A program made the position numbers and the translations under genes. 36,720 bases of DNA from Pseudomonadota bacterium (lineage in GTDB: Bacteria > Pseudomonadota > Gammaproteobacteria > Burkholderiales > Burkholderiaceae_E): positions 1 to 36,720 of the forward strand of contig JAEWGX010000023.1 in the NCBI GenBank assembly GCA_023388075.1. The letters run 5' to 3'. The stretch's first letter is position 1, and each line of letters begins with the position of its first letter. Shown here piece by piece: positions 31,833-36,720 of the stretch. The notes below the pieces were generated by a model. The model did no database searches, had not been told where the DNA came from, and was given only the letters and a program-made list of their open reading frames with translations.

Positions 31833-34130
31833 ATGGGAGCGTGCGTGCCATTCAGCCATTCCTTCATCAGTCGCGCCGACGCGGTCGCACGGCGGGATGC
31901 GAAGGTGGTCTTCGGCGCCTGGCTGGCCGCCGTGCTCGCGATGGTGGCCCTTGGCGCGGGCGCGGCCACCGGCTTGCCGGCATGGCTCGAGCCCGGGCTG
32001 CTGCCGCGCCTGCAGGCGGGAGCAGCCGTGCTGGTGGTCGTCGCCGGCGCGAGCCTGTTCCGTCGCCTGTTCGGCGAGGAGCTCGTCGGAAGGGCGACCC
32101 GCTCGTCGCTGCGACTCGCGACGCCGGCAGGCGCCTTCTTCCTCACGCTCGTCGCGGGCGCGACCCCCGGCGTTCCGGTCCCGGCGGCCATCGTCGCCGT
32201 CGTGCCGGGCATCGTGGCGCTCACCGTGGGAAGCCTGCAGGTGTTGCGCGCCACCGCCAGCCGCGAGATCCACTGGTACCTGGCCGGGCTGGGTGCACTC
32301 ACCCCCGCGATCGCACTGGCGCTCGCCGCTGCCGCCGGCGGGATCACCACCGCGCTCTCGCTCGTGCTGGTGGGCGCGGCCGCGTTGGCAGCGCTGGGCT
32401 GGGGCGCCGCCGTCTCGGTGGCCGCCGCGTCGGCACGAGGCTCGCTCGACGTCGCCCAGGACAAGCTCATCGAATCGGCGCGAAAGTACCGGCACGTCTA
32501 CTATTCCGTGCCCATCGCGCTGGTCTCGGTGGACACGCAGGGCAACGTGCTGCGCTGGAACGAGATGGCGCAGGAGGCCTTCGGCCACCTGCTGGAACAG
32601 GGACGGCTCAATCCGCTCTCGGCGGTCCTGGGCGAGCGGGCCACCGCCGCGCTGCTGGCCGCGGTGGGCGAGCACGGACGCCATCGCAGCGAGCTGCGGA
32701 TCGAGGCGGGCGGAGAAGTCCGCACCTATGCGGTCGACGCGATGGCAGCGGGCTCCGACATCGAGCTGAGCTTCGGCGACGTCTCCGAGCGCAGCCGGCT
32801 CGCCGCGACGCTCGAGCACATCGCGCACCACGACTTCCTCACGCACTGCCTGAACCGCCGCGGTCTGGAGCGCGAGATCGACAAGCTGCTCGGCTCGCTG
32901 AGCGAGCGTGACCATGCCTCCTTCCTCTACGTGGATCTCGACCGCTTCAAGACGATCAACGATGTCTTCGGTCACGCCGCGGGCGACGCGATCGTGCTGG
33001 AGGTCGCGCGAAGGCTCGCTGCGCAGTTGCCGCCTCCCGCGACGGTCGGCCGCATCGGCGGCGACGAGTTCATGGCGGTGCTGCCCGGCTTCGATCTCGC
33101 GGCCGCCAAGGCGCAGGCGCAGCGCGTGTTCGCTTCGCTAACCCGCGAGACCGTCGACTACGAGGGCATGCAGCTCAACGTGGAAGCGAGCATCGGCGTG
33201 ATCGAGGCGCCCCCCGGCATGCAGACCCGCGAGCTGCTCGCCTACGCCGACGAGGCCTGCGCGCAGTCCAAGCGCGCCGGCCGTGGCCGGATCACCGCGC
33301 TCGACGCCGGCCACGAGGCGCTGCTCAACTACCGCGCCGAGAAGCTCTACGGCACGCAGCTCCGCTTCCGGCTTCCGACCGAGCGGATGCGCCTCTATGC
33401 CCAGCCCATCGTGCCGCTCAAGGGCGGCTCCGGCGTGCTCTCGTACGAGGTGCTGCTGCGCACCGAGGACGAGCACGGCCGCATCGAGCTGCCGTCGCGT
33501 CTGCTCGCGGCGGCCGAGCGCCAGGGCGCCATGCCGGCGATCGACCGCTTCATGCTCACGCGCACCGTGAACCACCTGGCCGACCACCCGGGCCATGCGA
33601 TGGCGCTCGGCTTCGTCTGCGTGAACCTGAGCGGCATGTCGCTCAACGACGAGCGCTTCGTCGCGGACGCGATCTCGCTGCTGCGCGAGCACCGGGCGAT
33701 CGCCTCGCGCCTGTGCCTGGAGATCACCGAATCCGTGGCGCTCTACGACATCACCAGCACGCGCCGCTTCGTCGACGAGATGCATGCGATCGGCGCCTCG
33801 ATCGCGCTGGACGATTTCGGTGCCGGCTATACGTCGTTCGCCTACCTGAAGGAGCTGCCCGCATCGCTTCTGAAGATCGACGGCCAGTTCATCAACGGGC
33901 TCGCCAACGGCGGCAAGCACCAGGGGATCGTGCGCGCGATCCAGCAGGTGGGCCGCGAGCTGGGCATGAAGTGCCTTGCGGAGTGGGTGGAGGACACCGC
34001 CACCTTGCAGGCCCTGATCGAGCTCGACGTGGACTACGCCCAGGGCTACGTCTTCTCGCGCGCACGGCCGATCGAGCACTGGCTCGACGAGCGCGTGGAC
34101 CTCGCACCCCTGCTGGCCTGCCAGTCATGA
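31833..34130 (+). CDS. Membrane GGDEF-EAL c-di-GMP signalling protein
   Basis: A 765-residue protein. About six or seven N-terminal helices (residues 20-215) lead to a PAS-like segment (about 228-320), then a GGDEF domain with intact GGDEF at 409-413, then an EAL domain. No R-x-x-D inhibitory site precedes GGDEF. The EAL motif reads EVL (539-541). Other catalytic residues remain: Asn in VCVNLSG, Glu in LEITES, Asp660 and Asp661 in LDDFGAGYTS, Lys in LLKIDG and Gln in YAQGYVFSRARP; the usual AEGVE reads AEWVE. Both c-di-GMP synthesis and hydrolysis are therefore possible. ATG at 31833 is chosen, GTG at 31845 is an alternative. Its stop overlaps the kinase start (ATGA). Confidence 0.93.
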   Translation: MGACVPFSHSFISRADAVARRDAKVVFGAWLAAVLAMVALGAGAATGLPAWLEPGLLPRLQAGAAVLVVVAGASLFRRLFGEELVGRATRSSLRLATPAGAFFLTLVAGATPGVPVPAAIVAVVPGIVALTVGSLQVLRATASREIHWYLAGLGALTPAIALALAAAAGGITTALSLVLVGAAALAALGWGAAVSVAAASARGSLDVAQDKLIESARKYRHVYYSVPIALVSVDTQGNVLRWNEMAQEAFGHLLEQGRLNPLSAVLGERATAALLAAVGEHGRHRSELRIEAGGEVRTYAVDAMAAGSDIELSFGDVSERSRLAATLEHIAHHDFLTHCLNRRGLEREIDKLLGSLSERDHASFLYVDLDRFKTINDVFGHAAGDAIVLEVARRLAAQLPPPATVGRIGGDEFMAVLPGFDLAAAKAQAQRVFASLTRETVDYEGMQLNVEASIGVIEAPPGMQTRELLAYADEACAQSKRAGRGRITALDAGHEALLNYRAEKLYGTQLRFRLPTERMRLYAQPIVPLKGGSGVLSYEVLLRTEDEHGRIELPSRLLAAAERQGAMPAIDRFMLTRTVNHLADHPGHAMALGFVCVNLSGMSLNDERFVADAISLLREHRAIASRLCLEITESVALYDITSTRRFVDEMHAIGASIALDDFGAGYTSFAYLKELPASLLKIDGQFINGLANGGKHQGIVRAIQQVGRELGMKCLAEWVEDTATLQALIELDVDYAQGYVFSRARPIEHWLDERVDLAPLLACQS

Positions 34131-35776
34131 AGGATCCGATCGACACCGCGATGATGGACCCGGCCGCTCTCGGCGGCGGCGGCGCGAGCATCGTCCCGCA
34201 ACGCCCTCAGCTCGAGACGGTGGGACCGTCGCCGCTGCCGGCGGGCACCCGCCTGCAGGAGTTCGATATCCGGGCCGTGATCGGCCAGGGTGGCTTCGGC
34301 ATCGTCTACCTCGCGCGCGACCTGTCGCTGCAGCGGCCGGTCGCCATCAAGGAGTACATGCCGGCCCATCTTGCCGGCCGCGACGCCAGCGCGACCGTGC
34401 GCCCCCTCACGGCCGGCCAGTCCCAGATATTCGAGCTGGGCCGGCGCAGCTTCATCAACGAGGCGCGCATGCTGGCGCGCTTCAAGCATCCCGGCCTGGT
34501 CGAGGTGCTGCGCTTCTGGGAGCAGAACGGCACCGCGTACATGGCGATGCCCTACTACGATGGCGCGACCCTGACCGAGTACCTCCGCCGGCATCCGGGC
34601 GTCGTCACCCAGGAGTGGCTGCGCACGACGATCGCACCGCTGCTGGATGCGCTCGGCCACATGCACGCGGAGGATTGCTACCACCGCGATGTCGCGCCGG
34701 ACAACATCCTGGTGCTCAAGGACGGTTCAGCCGTGCTGCTCGACCTCGGCGCCGCGCGCCGCGTGATCGGCGACGACGCACAGGCGATGACGGTCATGCT
34801 GAAGCCCGGGTACGCGCCGATCGAGCAGTACTCCGACGATCCGCGCTTCCGCCAGGGCCCATGGACCGACATCTATGCGATCGCCGCGGTGCTCTACTTC
34901 GCCATCACGGGGCGGCCGCCGCCGGCGTCCGCATCGCGCGTCATGCGCGACAGCGTCGCATCGCTCGCGCAGGCGCGACCCGCGGGCTTCGGCGATGCCT
35001 TCCTGCAGGCGATCGACCGGGGCCTCTCGCTGCAGCCGGACGACAGGCCGCGCTCGATAGCGGAATTCAGGGCGGCGCTCTGGGCGGACGAAGCAGCGGC
35101 GCGCACGCCGACGAAGGCGGCGAGCATCGAGCAGCCGGCGATGCGGGACGCGCCGGCTCCAGCCGGCAGCCGGCGCGCGGGATCGGCCCGGGGCGCGAGC
35201 CTCGCCTCTCTGCCGCTCGTTGCCGGGGCCGCCGTGCTCGCCGTCGCCGTCGCGGCGGGCGGCTGGATGAGCTTCTCCACGAGCCCTTCGCCAGGACCGG
35301 CTGCTCCAGGGCCACAGACGACAGCCGGCACGATCGCCGAGGTCGCGCAGCCCGGTCCGCTTGCGCAACCCGGCCCCGCGACGCAGCCCGCGCCTGCCGC
35401 GACAGTCCCTGTCGCGACAGCGCCCGCCCAGCCGGCGCTCGCCGAGCCCGCGCCCGCCACGGCCGCGTCTCCCCCGCCCGCGCCCGCCAAGGCCACGGCT
35501 GCCGTGGCGCAGCCGGCCATCCGGCAGCCGTCGGCCGCCGAGCCCGCCCAGCCGCCGCGGCCGGCTGCCGGCAACGGCACGGTGCGACTGGCGATCAAGC
35601 CGTGGGCGGAGATCCGTGTGGCCGGGGTGAAGCGAGGCGTGAGCCCGCCGCTCAAGGAGCTCGCGCTGCCCGCAGGCCGGCACACCATCGAGCTGCGCAA
35701 TCCCGCTGCGGCGCCAGTCACCCGGACGATCGAGGTCCAGCCCGGACGTCCCGTCACCCTCCAACATCAGTTCTGA
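34127..35776 (+). CDS. Transmembrane Ser/Thr protein kinase with PEGA-like C-terminus
   Basis: A 549-residue Hanks-type kinase. The Gly loop GxGxxG is at 53-58 and the ATP-anchoring Lys75 is in VAIKEY. The catalytic loop is H186-R-D-V-A-P-D-N193, where the Lys usual after HRD is Ala, and the metal loop is DLG (Asp206) rather than DFG. YAPIEQY follows in the activation segment. One membrane helix (about 360-384) separates the cytoplasmic kinase from a Pro/Ala-rich periplasmic linker (about 385-480) and a C-terminal PEGA-like beta domain (about 483-549) that may touch the envelope. It overlaps the GGDEF-EAL gene (ATGA), so phosphorylation of, or response to, that protein is a fair inference. 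Confidence 0.93.
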   Translation: MKDPIDTAMMDPAALGGGGASIVPQRPQLETVGPSPLPAGTRLQEFDIRAVIGQGGFGIVYLARDLSLQRPVAIKEYMPAHLAGRDASATVRPLTAGQSQIFELGRRSFINEARMLARFKHPGLVEVLRFWEQNGTAYMAMPYYDGATLTEYLRRHPGVVTQEWLRTTIAPLLDALGHMHAEDCYHRDVAPDNILVLKDGSAVLLDLGAARRVIGDDAQAMTVMLKPGYAPIEQYSDDPRFRQGPWTDIYAIAAVLYFAITGRPPPASASRVMRDSVASLAQARPAGFGDAFLQAIDRGLSLQPDDRPRSIAEFRAALWADEAAARTPTKAASIEQPAMRDAPAPAGSRRAGSARGASLASLPLVAGAAVLAVAVAAGGWMSFSTSPSPGPAAPGPQTTAGTIAEVAQPGPLAQPGPATQPAPAATVPVATAPAQPALAEPAPATAASPPPAPAKATAAVAQPAIRQPSAAEPAQPPRPAAGNGTVRLAIKPWAEIRVAGVKRGVSPPLKELALPAGRHTIELRNPAAAPVTRTIEVQPGRPVTLQHQF

Positions 35777-35795
35777 ATCACCACCCGAGGCCGCC

Positions 35796-36293
35796 ATGCA
35801 GAACCCGACGATCCGCGCAGGCGGTGTCCCATCCTGGGGCGCCGCGATCCGTGCCCTCGCCATCCGTGCCGCCGCGTTCGCCCTCGCACTGACGACGGCG
35901 GCGTGCGCCTCGCTCGGCGTCGACGACGGCCCCGGCAGCGCCGCCCAGCGGCAACTCGCCGAAGGCATCGCCCACTACGACCAGGGCAACTACGTGGCCG
36001 CCATCCGGACGCTGATGACATCCGAGGAGATCTGGAAGGCTTCGCTGCAGACCCAGGTCACCGCCCGCAAGTACCTGGCGTTCAGCCATTGCCTGTCGAA
36101 CCGGCCGGATCTCTGTCGCCAGACCTTCGCCGAGCTGTTGCGCATCGCCCCGGATTTCCGGCTCGCGGCCACCGAGGCCGGCCATCCACAGTGGGGCAAG
36201 GTCTTCGAGCAGGCGCGCCGCGAGGCCGCCATGGCGCGTGGGACGACGCCGACCGGCAATGCCGCCCTGCCGCTCGCCCAGGCCCTGAACTGA
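35796..36293 (+). CDS. TPR-like lipoprotein, TssQ family (T6SS-associated type)
   Basis: A 165-residue outer-membrane lipoprotein candidate. The signal peptide ends in a lipobox-like LTTAAC (Cys around residue 37). The mature protein has helical repeat-like segments: QLAEGIAHYDQGNYVAAIRTL resembles a TPR unit, followed by LAFSHCLSNRPDLCRQTFAELLRIAPDF. The pattern agrees with TssQ-family lipoproteins that accompany some type VI secretion loci in Burkholderiales. No tss gene is present in this window, so the link is not proven. It follows the kinase by 19 bp and is probably on the same transcript; it could be the envelope partner or sensor of the kinase's PEGA domain. Confidence 0.72.
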   Translation: MQNPTIRAGGVPSWGAAIRALAIRAAAFALALTTAACASLGVDDGPGSAAQRQLAEGIAHYDQGNYVAAIRTLMTSEEIWKASLQTQVTARKYLAFSHCLSNRPDLCRQTFAELLRIAPDFRLAATEAGHPQWGKVFEQARREAAMARGTTPTGNAALPLAQALN

Positions 36294-36367
36294 GCCAGGG
36301 TCCTCTCCCGAGCCGGCGTCCTCTCGGCTGAGTCGACCCCCTCTCGGCGCTGCTGCCCTTCCGGGCG

Positions 36368-36393
36368 GCGTCCCTCTGGACGCGGACGTCCGC
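36368..36393. terminator. Candidate hairpins between lipoprotein and recQ
   Basis: GCGTCC-CTCT-GGACGC (36368-36383) forms a perfect 6-bp stem and overlaps the 12-bp palindrome GCGGACGTCCGC (36382-36393) that directly abuts the recQ stop. Only one can form at a time. They are in the convergent gap, where a bidirectional terminator is expected, but no T-run follows. Confidence 0.4.
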
Positions 36394-36720
36394 TCAGGAG
36401 GCGTCCCCGGACAAGGCGTCGTCCGCGGACAGGCCGGCACCCGGCGCGGTTCCGTCGCCCGCGTCCCCGCCGACCGCCGCGAGCAGCTGGGCACCGTAGC
36501 GTTCCAGCTTGCGCGTGCCCACGCCACCGATCGCGGCCAGCTCCTCCAGCTCGCGCGGCTGATTGCGCGCGATCTCCCGCAGCGTCGCGTCGTGGAAGAT
36601 GACGTAGGCGGGCACGCCCGCGGCCTGGGCCTGCGTCGATCGCCACGCACGCAGCCGGTCGAAGCGCGCCGCGGCCGCGCTGTCCAGGCCCTCGGCCGCG
36701 GCCGGCACGCCACCTGAGCC
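36394..36720 (-). CDS. recQ: RecQ helicase, C-terminal HRDC domain (N-terminal part outside window)
   Basis: The reverse frame is open from the window edge to a TGA at 36394. About 108 residues are visible. They contain an HRDC domain: FDRLRAWRSTQAQAAGVPAYVIFHDATLREIA, then LEELAAIGGVGTRKLERYG, a helix-hairpin pattern, and an acidic tail. This is the C-terminal accessory DNA-binding domain of RecQ. The helicase core would lie to the right of the window. Other HRDC proteins such as RNase D have a different end, so RecQ is favoured. Confidence 0.8.
   Translation of the reverse strand, partial: GSGGVPAAAEGLDSAAAARFDRLRAWRSTQAQAAGVPAYVIFHDATLREIARNQPRELEELAAIGGVGTRKLERYGAQLLAAVGGDAGDGTAPGAGLSADDALSGDAS

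Noticed and set aside
31833..36293. Calling the kinase/lipoprotein operon a type VI secretion locus
   Set aside because: No tss structural gene (sheath, Hcp, VgrG, ClpV, TssJLM) is visible, so only the resemblance of the lipoprotein is claimed.
36294..36367. Repeated CCTCTC/GGC units after the lipoprotein gene
   Set aside because: The copies are short and irregular (GTCCTCTC, GACCCCCTCTC), with no clear period; probably composition bias.
1..36720. CRISPR arrays, tRNA or rRNA genes, insertion sequences, phage genes
   Set aside because: No regular spaced repeats, cloverleaf with CCA end, conserved rRNA stretch, transposase or integrase was seen on either strand.

Overview
This is a GC-rich (about 70%), gene-dense chromosomal segment from a Gram-negative bacterium, most likely a betaproteobacterium of the order Burkholderiales. 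That placement is an inference. It rests on the Bug-type tripartite tricarboxylate transporter binding protein, the TRAP and peptide uptake systems mixed with catabolic enzymes, a D-aminoacylase whose active-site numbering matches the Alcaligenes enzyme almost residue for residue, and a TssQ-like lipoprotein. I see no rRNA, tRNA, CRISPR array, transposase or phage gene. The window begins inside an MFS transporter gene and ends inside recQ.

Layout. (1) 1-2961, minus: kynU-kynA (tryptophan to anthranilate, formamidase not present) followed by an MFS transporter cut by the window edge. (2) 3198-8800, plus: a three-gene TRAP transporter, a PhyH-type Fe(II)/2-oxoglutarate dioxygenase, an eight-histidine membrane hydroxylase/desaturase and a GntR/FCD regulator. 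Two promoters in this block carry nearly the same 18-bp motif. (3) 8832-15470: a cupin gene (minus) divergent from a tripartite tricarboxylate transporter operon, then 3-methyladenine DNA glycosylase I, an HPPD-like glyoxalase-fold protein lacking two of three iron ligands, and a TIM-barrel protein with the metal site of 3-dehydroshikimate dehydratase. The last two look like a split version of the fused QuiC-type enzyme. (4) 15520-17945: a marR-MFS operon divergent from a PaaI-type thioesterase, with two MarR-like operators on a near-consensus promoter. (5) 17967-21182, plus: a PQQ-type sugar dehydrogenase lipoprotein, a diacylglycerol-kinase-family lipid kinase and a metallophosphoesterase.

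(6) 21204-31604, minus: one long run that looks like a peptide and D-amino-acid scavenging operon. It holds a nu-class GST, an FAD-dependent DadA-like oxidase, an M81 (MlrC-like) peptidase, a five-gene Dpp/Opp-type ABC importer and an N-acyl-D-amino-acid deacylase. (7) 31833-36293, plus: a signalling operon of a membrane GGDEF-EAL protein, a transmembrane Ser/Thr kinase with a PEGA tail, and a TssQ-like lipoprotein; the first two overlap by ATGA. (8) The recQ 3' end (HRDC domain) lies convergent to it.

The points most worth a second look are the split QuiC-like pair with a degenerate HPPD partner, the c-di-GMP/kinase/lipoprotein operon outside a visible type VI secretion locus, the hydroxylase-TRAP module with its candidate GntR motif, and the MarR double operator.
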